From an uncultured Bacteroidales bacterium (GTDB taxonomy: Bacteria > Bacteroidota > Bacteroidia > Bacteroidales > Bacteroidaceae), in the NCBI GenBank assembly GCA_902785075.1, contig CACZXN010000042.1, positions 1-38,277 of the forward strand: DNA of 38,277 nucleotides. The letters are read 5' to 3'. Each line of letters begins with the position of its first letter. Within the stretch, counting starts at the first letter, position 1. Under the pieces are notes generated by a model that worked only from the letters and a program-made list of their open reading frames with translations, was not told where the DNA came from and made no database searches. A program made the translations under genes and the position numbers. Positions 6,959 through 17,134 of the stretch are shown here, one piece after another.

Positions 6959-6979
6959 TCAATGGTTAAGGGTTAAGGG
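6959..6979. repeat. Heptamer tract preceding element E
   Basis: Three 7-base units, TCAATGG, TTAAGGG, TTAAGGG, ending exactly at the TTGTCATAC start of element E, as at the upstream copies. Confidence 0.75.
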
Positions 6980-7176
6980 TTGTCATACGCCCCCGCCCTA
7001 AAGGGCACCCCCTCTTCTCTCCCCCTGGGGGGAGTGCGAAGGGGGAGGAATCCGTTCTTGTCCCCCCTCAGTCCCCCAGAGGGGGAAGACTGAGGGGGAG
7101 CTGTGGGTGGGATAGCAAAATAAGCTGCTCCCCTAAGATAGGGGAGCTGTCACAGAGTGACTGAGGAGTATGACAA
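6980..7176. repeat. Palindromic MITE-like element, copy E, with internal insertion
   Basis: It starts TTGTCATACG and ends GTATGACAA; the outer parts match copy B. About 70 bases of extra C/G-rich sequence (near 7014-7093, including CCCCCTGGGGGG and CCCCCAGAGGGGG hairpins) replace the CTATCTTAAA segment. It lies between the convergent DUF6261 and secA genes. Confidence 0.75.
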
Positions 7177-7195
7177 CAACGGTCAATAATAACAA

Positions 7196-7227
7196 GAAAG
7201 GGTTGCACAACGAAGTGCAACCCTTTC
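7196..7227 (-). terminator. Hairpin terminator of secA
   Basis: A perfect 13-bp stem GAAAGGGTTGCAC (7196-7208) / GTGCAACCCTTTC (7215-7227) with loop AACGAA, 19 bases beyond the secA stop. Reading on the minus strand it is followed by TTGTTATTATT, a broken U-tract. Confidence 0.75.
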
Positions 7228-7246
7228 TCGTTCTATGATGTGTCAA

Positions 7247-10200
7247 TTATAATCCGCGTCCGTGACAGTTCTTGAACTTCTTGCCTGAGCCGCATGGGCA
7301 TGGGTCGTTGCGTCCGATCTTGGGGCCTTCGTTGCGGATGGTCTGTACGACTTGCTGGCGGGAGCGGGTGTCGCCTGCGGCTGCTTGCTGCATGCCGCGC
7401 TGGGTGTCGGACGGTTCGCTGAGGTCTTGCTTCGACTCTACGTAGCGGCGCTGGGGCTGGCGTATCTGCGACGGGGCTTGCTGCACTTCCTCGGGGTTGG
7501 CAACCGGTAGGCTGCAACGCATGAGGACGGAGATGGTGCCGTCGTTGATTTCATTGATCATGTTGTCGAAGTAGTTGACGGACTCGAGCTTGAAGATGAG
7601 CAACGGGTCTTTCTGCTCGTAGCTGGCATTCTGTACGGAATGGCGGAGTTCGTCGAGCAGGCGGAGGTTTTCCTGCCATGCTTCGTCGATGGCGTGGAGG
7701 AGTACGAGTTTCTCGAAGACGACGTAGATGTTCTTTGCTTGTTGCTCGTAGGCGTCTTTCAGCGGCACGGCTATCTGGTAGGTGCGGTGGCCGTCGGTGA
7801 GTGGTATGAGGATGTTCTCGTACATGCTACCCTTCTCTTCGTACACGTTCTTGATGACGGGCCATGCGGTGTTTGCCACGCGCTCGGAACGGTTCTTGAA
7901 GTTGATGAGCACTTGGTCGTAGGCTTCGTCGACGCACTTCTCGCGATTGTCCTCGAACTGCTCGGCGGTGAATGGGAACTCCATGGCGAAGAGGCGGAAG
8001 AAGCTTTCCTTGCAGCCGTCGTAGTCGTTCTCCATGATGACTTTGTTGACGCGGTCCCAGATGATGTTCGATATGTCCATGCCGATGCGCTCGCCCATCA
8101 AGGCGTGACGGCGACGTTCGTAGATGACCTTGCGTTGCTTGTTCATGACGTCGTCGTATTCGAGCAGACGCTTACGGATACCGAAGTTGTTCTCCTCGAC
8201 TTTCTTCTGGGCACGCTCGATGGATTTGTTAATCATCGGATGCTCGATCATCTCACCGTCCTCGAATCCCATCTTGTCCATGATTTTCGAGATGCGGTCG
8301 GATGCGAACAGACGCATGAGTTTGTCTTCGAGACTGACGAAGAAGACGGACGAACCCGGGTCGCCCTGACGTCCGGCACGTCCACGGAGCTGGCGGTCAA
8401 CTCGACGGCTTTCGTGACGTTCGGTACCGATGATGGCAAGACCTCCGGCAGCACGTACGGCATCGGAGAGCTTGATATCGGTTCCACGACCTGCCATGTT
8501 GGTGGCGATGGTGACGCGACCGGTCTGACCGGCGTCCTTCACGATGTCGGCCTCACGGGCATGGAGCTTTGCGTTGAGGACATTATGTTCGATCTTGCGC
8601 ATGCTCAGCATCTTGCTCAGCATCTCGGATATTTCGACCGAAGTGGTACCGACGAGTACAGGACGTCCGGCAGCGACGAGACGCTCGATTTCCTCGATGA
8701 CGGCTCTGTACTTCTCGCGGTTGGTCTTATAGACGCGGTCGTTCTGGTCGTCGCGGATGACGGGCACGTTGGTAGGAATCTCAACGACGTCGAGCTTGTA
8801 GATGTCCCAGAACTCACCAGCCTCGGTGATGGCGGTACCGGTCATACCGGCGAGCTTGTGATACATACGGAAGTAGTTCTGGAGCGTAATCGTAGCGTAG
8901 GTCTGCGTGGCAGCCTCGACCTTCACATGCTCTTTCGCCTCGACAGCCTGATGCAGACCGTCGGACCAGCGGCGGCCCTCCATGATACGGCCGGTCTGCT
9001 CGTCGACAATCTTCACCTCGCCGTCCATCACCACGTAGTCATCGTCGATTTCGAACATGGTGTAAGCCTTCAGCAACTGCTGCATGGTGTGCACACGCTC
9101 GCTCTTCACGGCATAGTCCTGCATCAGCTCGTCCTTCTTGGCGATGTATTCCTCTTCGGGCAGCTGCTGCGCCTCGAGGTCGGACAGGAGCGATGCGATG
9201 TCGGGCAGCACGAAGAACGTGTCGTCCTTCACGATGTCGGCAATCAGCTGGTTACCCTTATCGGTCATCTCGACCGACTTCTGCTTCTCGTCGCAGACGA
9301 AATACAACGGCTCGACAGCCTCGGGCATACGGCGGTTGTTGTTCTCCATGTAGATCTCCTCGGTCTTCAGAAGTCCCGTCTTGATGCCCGGCTCCGACAG
9401 ATATTTTATCAACGCCTTGTTCTTAGGCAGCGACTTGTAGGCACGGAACAGCGAGAGGAAACCGGCCTCGACGTCCTTCTGGTCGTCGCTGTCAATGAGT
9501 TTCTTCGCCTCGGTGAGATATTGATTCGACTGCTTGCGCTGCACCTCGACCAACTTCTCGATATAGGGGCAGAACTCGTCGAACATCTGGTCGTCGCCCT
9601 TGGGGACCGGACCGGAAATAATCAACGGGGTACGGGCATCGTCGATGAGCACGGAGTCCACCTCATCGACAATGGCATAATTGTGTGAGCGCTGCACCAA
9701 ATCCTCGGGACGCATCGCCATGTTGTCGCGCAGATAGTCGAAACCGAACTCGTTGTTCGTACCGTAAGTCACGTCCGCCTGATAAGCCTTGCGACGGGCA
9801 GCGGAATTGGGCTGATGCTTATCGATGCAATCGACGTTCATCTGATGGAACAGGAATACGGGCGAGTTCCACTCCGAGTCACGCTTCGCCAGATAATCGT
9901 TGACCGTAACAACATGAACGCCGTTACCCGTCAGTGCATTCAGGAAGACAGGGAGGATAGAGGTCAAGGTCTTACCTTCACCCGTCATCATCTCGGCAAT
10001 CTTACCCTGATGAAGCACGACGCCACCGAACAGCTGACAGTCGTAAGGAATCCAGATGTTAGGCGCACCGTCATAGACCTCGTGAATCAGCACCTTGTCG
10101 TCCACAATCTCCACGACACCCGGATAACGGATCACCGCCTCGCGGTCGAAGTCGGTCGGGGTCAGCGCCAAATCCTCAATGGTCTTGGCCTCGCGGAAGC

Positions 10201-10558
10201 GGCGACACGTGTCCTTCACGATGGCATAGACGGTAGGCATAATCTCGTCCAGCTTATGGTCGTACACCTCCAGAATCTGAGCCTCCAACTTATCGACCTT
10301 CTCGAAAAGCGGCGCACGGTCCTGAATCTCCGTCTGCTCAATCTGCGCCTTGATTTCGTCGATTTCCTTACGGAGATCAGCGGCAGAATCCTGTATCTCC
10401 TGTTTCAACTCTTGTGTCTTAGCACGCAACTCGTCGTTCGAAAGGGCTGCCATCTCCGGATAGATCTTATTGATCTTCTCCACAAACGGACGAATTGCCT
10501 TGATATCTCTTTGCGCCTTGTTGCCAAAGAGTTTGGTCATGATGTCATTAAATCCCAT
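7247..10558 (-). CDS. secA: Protein translocase ATPase SecA
   Basis: The motor of Sec-dependent protein export, acting at the inner membrane with SecYEG. The 1103-residue length is typical for Bacteroidota, with an extended charged coiled segment at about residues 50-130. Walker A TGEGKT is at 192-197; the DEAD-type box is DEVD in [15 protein letters not shown]; the helicase motifs include [12 protein letters not shown] and [15 protein letters not shown]. The C-terminus carries the zinc-binding SEC-C motif [14 protein letters not shown] just before the end. The ATG at 10558 gives the normal N-terminus [12 protein letters not shown]. It follows the DUF4105 gene by 14 bases and has its own possible promoter. 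Confidence 0.98.
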   Translation of the reverse strand: MGFNDIMTKLFGNKAQRDIKAIRPFVEKINKIYPEMAALSNDELRAKTQELKQEIQDSAADLRKEIDEIKAQIEQTEIQDRAPLFEKVDKLEAQILEVYDHKLDEIMPTVYAIVKDTCRRFREAKTIEDLALTPTDFDREAVIRYPGVVEIVDDKVLIHEVYDGAPNIWIPYDCQLFGGVVLHQGKIAEMMTGEGKTLTSILPVFLNALTGNGVHVVTVNDYLAKRDSEWNSPVFLFHQMNVDCIDKHQPNSAARRKAYQADVTYGTNNEFGFDYLRDNMAMRPEDLVQRSHNYAIVDEVDSVLIDDARTPLIISGPVPKGDDQMFDEFCPYIEKLVEVQRKQSNQYLTEAKKLIDSDDQKDVEAGFLSLFRAYKSLPKNKALIKYLSEPGIKTGLLKTEEIYMENNNRRMPEAVEPLYFVCDEKQKSVEMTDKGNQLIADIVKDDTFFVLPDIASLLSDLEAQQLPEEEYIAKKDELMQDYAVKSERVHTMQQLLKAYTMFEIDDDYVVMDGEVKIVDEQTGRIMEGRRWSDGLHQAVEAKEHVKVEAATQTYATITLQNYFRMYHKLAGMTGTAITEAGEFWDIYKLDVVEIPTNVPVIRDDQNDRVYKTNREKYRAVIEEIERLVAAGRPVLVGTTSVEISEMLSKMLSMRKIEHNVLNAKLHAREADIVKDAGQTGRVTIATNMAGRGTDIKLSDAVRAAGGLAIIGTERHESRRVDRQLRGRAGRQGDPGSSVFFVSLEDKLMRLFASDRISKIMDKMGFEDGEMIEHPMINKSIERAQKKVEENNFGIRKRLLEYDDVMNKQRKVIYERRRHALMGERIGMDISNIIWDRVNKVIMENDYDGCKESFFRLFAMEFPFTAEQFEDNREKCVDEAYDQVLINFKNRSERVANTAWPVIKNVYEEKGSMYENILIPLTDGHRTYQIAVPLKDAYEQQAKNIYVVFEKLVLLHAIDEAWQENLRLLDELRHSVQNASYEQKDPLLIFKLESVNYFDNMINEINDGTISVLMRCSLPVANPEEVQQAPSQIRQPQRRYVESKQDLSEPSDTQRGMQQAAAGDTRSRQQVVQTIRNEGPKIGRNDPCPCGSGKKFKNCHGRGL

Positions 10559-10572
10559 ATATCTTATTTCTA

Positions 10573-11802
10573 TTATTTCTTTGAATGGTTTCTTGTTTTG
10601 GTTTGCAAAGATAGTGATTTTTTATGATTTACCGAAATATTTACGACAACTCTTAACAACAAAGTTAATGCCAAGGGCCAAAGTGCGGGGTCAAAAGACT
10701 GTCGGAGTGCAAAACAAGCTATCGCAAACAGCACAAACACTGCCAATATAGCATAGTTCAGCGGTTGCGTGTGACGACGAAGCAGGAATGGAATGAACGC
10801 AAACGTCAACGGGTTGATAATGATAACCAAGATGTTGCTGTCCACACCCGCATGTTCGGAGAAAAAGAACAGGAACGTGATGAGCAATCCTGCCAAGCCA
10901 ACCAAGACAGACATCACCATATCGATCCACACGAACGTTTTCACGCGTCGCAACTCGAAAATGCCCACGACAGCATAGGCGACAAACAGAAGCACGAATG
11001 TCAACATCGGCCAATCGAACTGCGGCGGTCTGACCTCCGACGTCCGCTCTAAAGGATGACGGGTCTCGCGAACAAGAGGAACCGTCGTTCCGTCGTGACG
11101 GACGATGACGGCGCTATCCACCTCTGCCGCAAACAGCGACGGGATGAACATCTGCTGCCGTTTTGTCAGTTGACGGTCGAGCTCATATCCCAGGATGAAA
11201 TTCTCGCCGAACTCCATCCAACGGTCCACCTTATTATATTCGTGCAAGATGGCACGCGCCGTCTGCTCACGGTCAGCTGCCAAATACCTCACGGTCCCTT
11301 GAATCGACTTCTCGATCATATCCTGAGCACGAGTCGTGCAGTTATTGTATAGCCAGTTGTAACGGTAAACACAATTGTCAGGCTCCAGGTTCTCCATCAA
11401 CAGCGCATTGAGGTTATTGCATTCCTCAAGCGTGAGGTTCAACACCTGTTCCAATACTCCCGCACCCTCTTCCTTATATCGGTCGAAGAATCCATTCGTG
11501 TATTCAGCCCCAAGAAAATAATCCGTCTCACCCTTCAAGAACTTGAACACGAAATTGTCTTCATTATAATCGAACACGCCATAATTGAACACGAGGTCCA
11601 ATTCGTCAGTGTAGTTATTGACACGAAGCGCAGAGTGACCGTACATGGAATAGGCAACCGGTCCAGGCGTACAAGTCAACAGAGAGATCTCTATTGAATC
11701 CAAGGGAGTGGTTTCACTCAGTTGCGCCTTGACGGGAGTGAAACAGACCAACATCGAAACAAGAATATAGACAAAGCTATAACGGGTTGTAGATTTTTTC
11801 AT
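10573..11802 (-). CDS. DUF4105 (Lnb-like N-terminal) membrane protein
   Basis: A 409-residue protein with an N-terminal signal peptide ending around VKA-QLSE. Residues about 30-210 match the DUF4105/Lnb N-terminal periplasmic family: [32 protein letters not shown] and [19 protein letters not shown], the Gly-His-Ser and Asn-Asn-Cys-Thr elements being the hallmarks. The C-terminal third has about five membrane helices (from [16 protein letters not shown] to [14 protein letters not shown]). The family is related to a lacto-N-biosidase accessory domain with a papain-like fold, so His and Cys could be catalytic, but the function is unproven. Its start overlaps the end of the TPR gene by 4 bases (ATGA), implying translational coupling; secA follows. 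Confidence 0.8.
   Translation of the reverse strand: MKKSTTRYSFVYILVSMLVCFTPVKAQLSETTPLDSIEISLLTCTPGPVAYSMYGHSALRVNNYTDELDLVFNYGVFDYNEDNFVFKFLKGETDYFLGAEYTNGFFDRYKEEGAGVLEQVLNLTLEECNNLNALLMENLEPDNCVYRYNWLYNNCTTRAQDMIEKSIQGTVRYLAADREQTARAILHEYNKVDRWMEFGENFILGYELDRQLTKRQQMFIPSLFAAEVDSAVIVRHDGTTVPLVRETRHPLERTSEVRPPQFDWPMLTFVLLFVAYAVVGIFELRRVKTFVWIDMVMSVLVGLAGLLITFLFFFSEHAGVDSNILVIIINPLTFAFIPFLLRRHTQPLNYAILAVFVLFAIACFALRQSFDPALWPLALTLLLRVVVNISVNHKKSLSLQTKTRNHSKK
10606..10636 (-). promoter_or_regulatory. Possible internal secA promoter
   Basis: On the minus strand a -7 box TATCTTTG (10606-10613) lies 47 bases before the secA ATG, inside the 3' end of the DUF4105 gene. A TTCG at about 10633-10636 stands near the -33 distance, an imperfect match. 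It would let secA be made independently of the upstream genes. Confidence 0.45.
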
Positions 11803-13088
11803 TGCTTTACTTTTTTCGCCTTCTCATCAGGCTGGTTACTAACTGGTGTGATTGGTAACTGCTCTAACTCCTGCAATTCCTTCCCTAAATTGAGCTTATA
11901 ATAGACTTCCATCAGGCCTTCGTGCCATAGTTCCGGATTGTTGGGAGCTATCTTACGCGAATTCTCCAACGCATCCTGTGCCTGCTTATAGATTTTGTTC
12001 TGGGCATTCTTCGCCCTCGTAAAAGCCTGGGTACCTATTTTATAGCTATTGACATCGTAAACACTTCGCGCCTTGTCAATATAAATACCGCCTAAGCTAC
12101 TGTACGACAAGGCATCGTCGGGTTGAATCTCGACCGCCTTGTTGTAACAATCAACCGCAACGTCAACACTATCGATACACTGCTCGCACTTCCCCTTAAG
12201 ATACCAAAGGAGACGCTTCTGGGGTTCAGCAACCAATTGCTTGTCGATGATCTGAATCGCATCGACATACTCACGGCGTTCGACATGATAATCAATGAGG
12301 TTGACATAGAAGTATTCCTGCAAAGGGTCGGTCTTCCAACCGTCTCGCAAATAGGAGACAGCGCCTAATGTATCTTTCAGTTCCATGCACGAGCGACTAC
12401 CAATCTGGCACAACAAAGCATAATCGGTACTGTCCTTCATCGCCATCGGAAGATATTTCAGTACATTCTTATACTTCGCGGCATTATAAGCAGAGAAGAC
12501 TGCCAGATTGGCGAGAGAGAGCGTATCCTCGTCGAGCTTATAGTCCTTGGCTCCGGTAATCAAGGGATGATGAAGCGTTGACAGATAGAGATTGAAGAAC
12601 CGATACGCATCGTCAAACTTATTCTTCTTGTAATAGTACTTGCCAGCACTTTTGATGTTGTTGCGATAGGCAGACAACATACTGATGATATGCGAAGTGT
12701 AGCTGGGACGTACCCTACCCTTCTCGTCGGGCAAGCGGTCAAGACTATCGCAAGTGAATCCATACTCGTGAATACGATAAATATACGTGAAATACTTCGC
12801 AGTATCGGGACGAGTATTCAGAAACATATTACGATTCTCTGCCGTAGCTAATCCCTGAAGTGTCTGCAAACGTAAATAATAAAACTCCGCATCGCTCATG
12901 ACTTCAGGATTCTTGTCAGTCATCACCTTACCGAGCATATCTTCCGCTTGGGAATAACGCTCTGCCTTCAAGTGCGCTTTCACCTCCTTGATTGTCTTTT
13001 TCTTGTTGAGCGGCTCTTGGGCGAACAATGCCAAAGATGCGATGCTCAGCAGCACACAGATAACAATATGTTTTCTAAGAGATTCCAT
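11799..13088 (-). CDS. Exported tetratricopeptide-repeat protein
   Basis: A 429-residue protein with a signal peptide (cleavage likely after LFA-QEP). The body is helical with TPR units, clearest at QKRLLWYLKGKCEQCIDS, DVAVDCYNKAVEIQPDDALS and YSSLGGIYIDKARSVYDV, and a further unit near the C-terminus (KQAQDALENSRKIAPNNPE). It is presumably a periplasmic scaffold. It lies 19 bases after the DUF5686 barrel gene and overlaps the DUF4105 gene by 4 bases, so these three envelope proteins are probably made together. No enzyme motif was seen. Confidence 0.8.
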   Translation of the reverse strand: MESLRKHIVICVLLSIASLALFAQEPLNKKKTIKEVKAHLKAERYSQAEDMLGKVMTDKNPEVMSDAEFYYLRLQTLQGLATAENRNMFLNTRPDTAKYFTYIYRIHEYGFTCDSLDRLPDEKGRVRPSYTSHIISMLSAYRNNIKSAGKYYYKKNKFDDAYRFFNLYLSTLHHPLITGAKDYKLDEDTLSLANLAVFSAYNAAKYKNVLKYLPMAMKDSTDYALLCQIGSRSCMELKDTLGAVSYLRDGWKTDPLQEYFYVNLIDYHVERREYVDAIQIIDKQLVAEPQKRLLWYLKGKCEQCIDSVDVAVDCYNKAVEIQPDDALSYSSLGGIYIDKARSVYDVNSYKIGTQAFTRAKNAQNKIYKQAQDALENSRKIAPNNPELWHEGLMEVYYKLNLGKELQELEQLPITPVSNQPDEKAKKVKQ

Positions 13089-13107
13089 CGATTACTATTA
13101 GCTTTTA

Positions 13108-15708
13108 TTAGAAGGTTATGGTTAGTTTTCCACGAATACCCCATTTGTGGATATTGGGATTATGCAAATAGGCGATACGCCGAACATACTCAATATGGAC
13201 AAACTTGAAGATGTTGTGGATGCCGAACCGTAACTCAACATACGGCTTCTTCGGATCCATCACAACAGTATTACACTCATACGAGCCGTCTGCCTGGAAG
13301 TGTCCGGGGAAATAGAACAAGCCATTGATATCATCAGTCTTTGCCGGATTGTTCTTGTCCGACAACGTTCCCCACAAAACATTAACGCCAATCATCTCTC
13401 TCCATTTCAGCTTCTTAAGCAGAGGTATACGATTAAAGATCTTTCCATTCAAATCCCATTCATACATCAAAGAGAGATAACGGTCGTTGAGGAACTCCAA
13501 GTTGCCAATCAAAGAAAATGTGTTTGACCCAAGCACATACGATTGGTTTGCCGCAGGATGAATCAGCAATGGGAAAGGTACCTTATTCCATTGAATACCT
13601 CCCTTAATCATCAAGTCCATCTTGCCGAAACTGTTTGGCATCCAAAAGCGTTTAAACAGCGTTCCCTCTGTCACATTATAGTCATACTCTCCACCCAAGA
13701 AATGATTGAACCCTATCGTATGGCTCAAAGTCATAATCGGCGCATCCTTATTTACCTTTAATCGACGCTGCTTCGTATTCACATAGGCCGCACCCGGCTC
13801 ATACGAAACCGTCAGTTTAGCCTCCGAGACAGTAAGACTCTGCTTCCATTTCGTCGGGTCGTTTACAGGTGTTCCCACATGATCAAGAGGTTGATAAAAG
13901 AGCGCATCTACAGGTTTGTTTTTTGAATGGGAGAACGACAAATGATAGCTAAGTCCGCTTAAGAATTCTCGATCATAGGTCAGATTGAGTTCGCTCGTAT
14001 GAGTAAACTGATCGACATTACCAGCCTTGAGCGCCATAAACATATTATCCTTATCCGTCGGGATAAACTTGTCGAACGGACTCACCACATCATTTGTATA
14101 AGTGACCGATAAGTTGTTCATCGGGAACTCACGAGGCAGATAAGACTTTTTGTTGAATGAATACGTCACTTGAGCTTTACCGTATATGTTATGAGTCCTC
14201 GTACCATAAGCAACATACCCACTCAAGAAAAGATGTGGGTTGAGATTTGCATTGGTAAGTGCTGATACACGGAAACGCCATTTGTCATAATGATTGCTGG
14301 TGATGATTGTGTTGACAGGACCGATATCAACATAATTCGTATGGAGCGAGTCTCCCGTCTCAACAAAATTTTCAACGAGTGCCTTGAAGCCGAAAATGAC
14401 ATATTTAAACCCAGGAACTTTCTGAAGACGATCTATGAAAGAACCTATCTGCTTCTCACTATGCGTCAACTCCACCTCACGATATTCATTCCAGAAGGCC
14501 TCGTCTTTCATTCCTGCATTCGGATCGATATAAACAGAACCTTTTATCTGCTTAAAGACATTATCTGCTATCTCGTCAAAAGAGAAATTGGTATGTCGTA
14601 TGACTCTTTGAACTTGCAACTCATTTATGAACGAAGCCAGTTTAAGCTCAACCAACATATCATTGTTAACAACAACCCGTTCGCCTGTCGGTAATTCAGC
14701 AAAATCTTGTGTGATTATCATATCCTCCACAAAGTTCACCTCACTGTGACTTGGGATATGCAGTTCGACCTTCCGCACTTGGTAGCTGGAGTCTGCCATG
14801 ATAAACAATGAACCAGAGAAACCAAAATCCTGCAGATTATTGGGTCCAAATGTCACCTGTATGACCTTATCATTGTCAATCATCAGGGTATCTTGAATAT
14901 AATACCGATAAAAAGAGATGGCACCATTAGCAATAGGGCTTTTGAATGGATGCTGCAATAAGCGACATTCGTTTTCATAAATATCCACATCCGTAAAGAC
15001 ATCTTTCAGAACTTCTGTCAGAATATCACCCGTATTCACCAAGTCATTCACGCCCTTACTGTTCTGAGCCTTTACAAAGGTCTTCTCCGTATGGGGGTCC
15101 TTTCGATACAATACGTCAGAAAGAGATTCATCGACAGTGATGGGAAGAATCAGCTTACCTGTTTCCGGACAACGTTCCACATGATCTTTCAGAAAGGCAA
15201 AACGACGCATTTCACCCTCTTCTAATACTTTCTCTGTGAAATCATTAATCGAGAACACCATTTTCTCGTATTTCGAATACGAGTAATAATCCTTCTGTCG
15301 AAGGTCGTATAAACGCTTGTGGTCTATCACCTTTTGCATCAATGCAACTGCAGGATTATCTTTCCGACTATATCGAGTACGACGTCCACGTACAGTTACC
15401 TCCTGTATTTGCTGTGGAGAACCAACAAGCAAGATTTTCAGATTCTTTTTCTTTCCTGGAACAAGGCGCACTTTTTGAGCTACATATCCTAACGTCGAAA
15501 CGGTCAGCTCATTCCAGTCATCTCGTTCCTTGACCGAAAAACGTCCTTTTGCATCCGTCATGGCACCTGTAGTAGTACCTTCATAGTAAACATTTGCAAA
15601 ATCTATTGGCTTGTGAGTTTGTGAATCAATAACCACACCTGTCACTTGAGCATAGGCACCAAGCGACAGGGAAAACAAGATAAGTATTTGTAATAAATAG
15701 CGTACCAA
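13108..15708 (-). CDS. DUF5686 family outer-membrane protein with carboxypeptidase-like N-terminal domain
   Basis: An 866-residue protein with a signal peptide (cleaved near AYA-QVTG). Residues 21-95 are a carboxypeptidase-D regulatory-like domain (VTGVVIDSQTHKPIDFANVY, then GAMTDAKGRFSV and LTVSTLGYVAQKV), followed by VTVRGRRTRYSRKDNPAVALM, typical of the DUF5686 family. The C-terminal 400 residues alternate in a beta-barrel fashion and end GIRGKLTITF, an outer-membrane terminal strand. Although it starts like a SusC-type receptor, no plug domain is evident. It starts 18 bases after the broken ino1 gene. Its role in Bacteroidota is not established. Confidence 0.85.
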   Translation of the reverse strand: MVRYLLQILILFSLSLGAYAQVTGVVIDSQTHKPIDFANVYYEGTTTGAMTDAKGRFSVKERDDWNELTVSTLGYVAQKVRLVPGKKKNLKILLVGSPQQIQEVTVRGRRTRYSRKDNPAVALMQKVIDHKRLYDLRQKDYYSYSKYEKMVFSINDFTEKVLEEGEMRRFAFLKDHVERCPETGKLILPITVDESLSDVLYRKDPHTEKTFVKAQNSKGVNDLVNTGDILTEVLKDVFTDVDIYENECRLLQHPFKSPIANGAISFYRYYIQDTLMIDNDKVIQVTFGPNNLQDFGFSGSLFIMADSSYQVRKVELHIPSHSEVNFVEDMIITQDFAELPTGERVVVNNDMLVELKLASFINELQVQRVIRHTNFSFDEIADNVFKQIKGSVYIDPNAGMKDEAFWNEYREVELTHSEKQIGSFIDRLQKVPGFKYVIFGFKALVENFVETGDSLHTNYVDIGPVNTIITSNHYDKWRFRVSALTNANLNPHLFLSGYVAYGTRTHNIYGKAQVTYSFNKKSYLPREFPMNNLSVTYTNDVVSPFDKFIPTDKDNMFMALKAGNVDQFTHTSELNLTYDREFLSGLSYHLSFSHSKNKPVDALFYQPLDHVGTPVNDPTKWKQSLTVSEAKLTVSYEPGAAYVNTKQRRLKVNKDAPIMTLSHTIGFNHFLGGEYDYNVTEGTLFKRFWMPNSFGKMDLMIKGGIQWNKVPFPLLIHPAANQSYVLGSNTFSLIGNLEFLNDRYLSLMYEWDLNGKIFNRIPLLKKLKWREMIGVNVLWGTLSDKNNPAKTDDINGLFYFPGHFQADGSYECNTVVMDPKKPYVELRFGIHNIFKFVHIEYVRRIAYLHNPNIHKWGIRGKLTITF

Positions 15709-15726
15709 TTTCTTATTTTATGTTCG

Positions 15727-17011
15727 TTAATCGATTTCCTCATCTGCCTCATATCCTCCCATCTCACGAATAGCATTTTTCAACATCACATATTGTTGGA
15801 AAAGATTATTTACAGGCACCTCCCCTGTAGTATAATCATGCATTGGACTTTTTAAATAAAAACTAAGGAACCGCTGAATACCATACCGTCCCGCACGTGC
15901 AGAAAGGTCAAGCAACAGACACAGGTCGAGTAACAATGGAGCTGCAAGAATGGAATCACGACACAGGAAATTGATTTTAATCTGCATAGGATAGCCCATC
16001 CATCCAAAGATATCTATATTATCCCAACCCTCTTTATTATCATTACGTGGAGGATAATAATTAATACGCACCTTGTGGCAATAATCCGTGTACAAGTCGG
16101 GTTGCTTATTGGCAACCAAAATAGACTCAAGAGTAGATAGTTTACTAACCTCTTTTGTATGGAAATTAGCAGGTTCGTCCAATACCAATCCGTCACGATT
16201 ACCCAATAAATTCGTAGAAAACCATCCACTTAACCCCAAGCAACGCACTCTTCACCAATGTTTGTCCTGTCTTGAAATCCTTACCAGCAATTGGCATTTT
16301 GGTTTTCTCTGCCAACTCCCACATCGCCGGTATGTCAACAGTTGTATTAGGTGCACCCATAATAAACGGAGCACCTTCGGACAAGGCAGCATAAGCATAA
16401 CACATCGAGGGAGCAATATGTTCTTTGTCATCTGCTTTCATAGCAGCTTCCAATGCTGATAAAGACCCATGAACAGATTCGTTATATGGTACATAAATTT
16501 CTGTTGAAGCAGCCCAAGCTACCACGATACGTGCACAACCGTTCTTTTGCTTGAAAGTTCGAATATCTTCACGCAGTTGTTCAACCATTTCCCAACGAGT
16601 TTTCCCCTCCATCACATTATCACCATCAAGTCTCTTGGCAAAATTTTTGTCAAAAGCAGCTTTCATCGGCACAATATTCGACAACTCATCTTTAACAGGT
16701 TCAATATCTTTTTCTTTCAGTACTTCAGCATACATAGCACTGCGATAGGCATCCACAGGATACACATCCCATGCTCCAAAAACAATATCTTGCAACTCAG
16801 CAATTGGCACAATCTCTCGAAACGAAAGATATTTTTTATCGCATCCTGTACCCACTCTTATTTTATCATACTCAACCAATGATCCGACAGGTTTTGCCAA
16901 ACCTTTACGCACCATTAACACTCCCGTCATGAAGGTCGATGTTACAGCGCCAAGTCCAACAACCAGGATACCTAATTTGCCTTCTGCTTTTTGTACATTA
17001 TGATTCGTCAT
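15727..17011 (-). pseudogene. ino1: Inositol-3-phosphate synthase, interrupted by frameshift
   Basis: The intact enzyme converts glucose-6-phosphate to myo-inositol-3-phosphate with NAD. Two frames cover the family: 17011-16199 (270 codons) carries the NAD-binding start KLGILVVGLGAVTSTFMTG, IVFGAWDVYPVDAY, RWEMVEQLREDI, VAWAASTEIYVP, SMCYAYAALSEGAPFIMGAP and IAGKDFKTGQTLVKSA, then runs out of frame to a stop; 16248-15727 continues with CLGLSGWFSTNLLGNRDG, HKVRINYYPPRNDNKE, WDNIDIFGWMGYPMQIK and NFLCRDSILAAPLLLDL to a normal end. The shift lies at 16241-16248 (GTGCGTTG on the minus strand). Compared with remembered Bacteroides homologues, about seven to eight residues (LAP..K region) are absent, consistent with a 23-base deletion. 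The first piece lacks essential C-terminal elements and is unlikely to be active. A strong promoter precedes it. Confidence 0.85.
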
Positions 17012-17048
17012 TATCCCTAATTCTTATATGATGAATTGAAAATTCATG

Positions 17049-17080
17049 CAAAGATACACAATTTATTAATTACAATCAAA
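17049..17080 (-). promoter_or_regulatory. Promoter of ino1 and downstream envelope genes
   Basis: On the minus strand TTTG (17077-17080) and TATCTTTG (17049-17056) are separated by 20 bases, a full Bacteroidota promoter. The start would lie near 17042, about 30 bases before the ino1 ATG. It lies in the 123-base gap between the HAD gene and ino1, so ino1 and the genes after it can be transcribed separately from the lipid genes upstream. Confidence 0.75.
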
Positions 17081-17134
17081 TCACCGCCTGTTATTTTCAA
17101 CCTTTTGACGATATTTAACTACTTTATTATCGAT

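Noticed and set aside
5919-6962. 347-codon frame antisense to the DUF6261 gene
   Set aside because: It runs through the repeat region and the low-complexity tail and has no family features; a shadow of the real gene.
7640-9688. 682-codon open frame opposite secA
   Set aside because: It is antisense to the core of secA, whose motifs are complete; the frame is open because of secA codon use, and its translation has no domain likeness.
13108-15708. SusC-type TonB-dependent receptor
   Set aside because: The carboxypeptidase-like N-terminal domain is shared, but there is no plug domain or SusD partner; the sequence fits DUF5686.
16199-16248. Programmed ribosomal frameshifting in ino1
   Set aside because: No slippery heptamer or downstream structure was seen, and a simple shift would still leave about seven conserved residues missing, so a deletion explains the data better.
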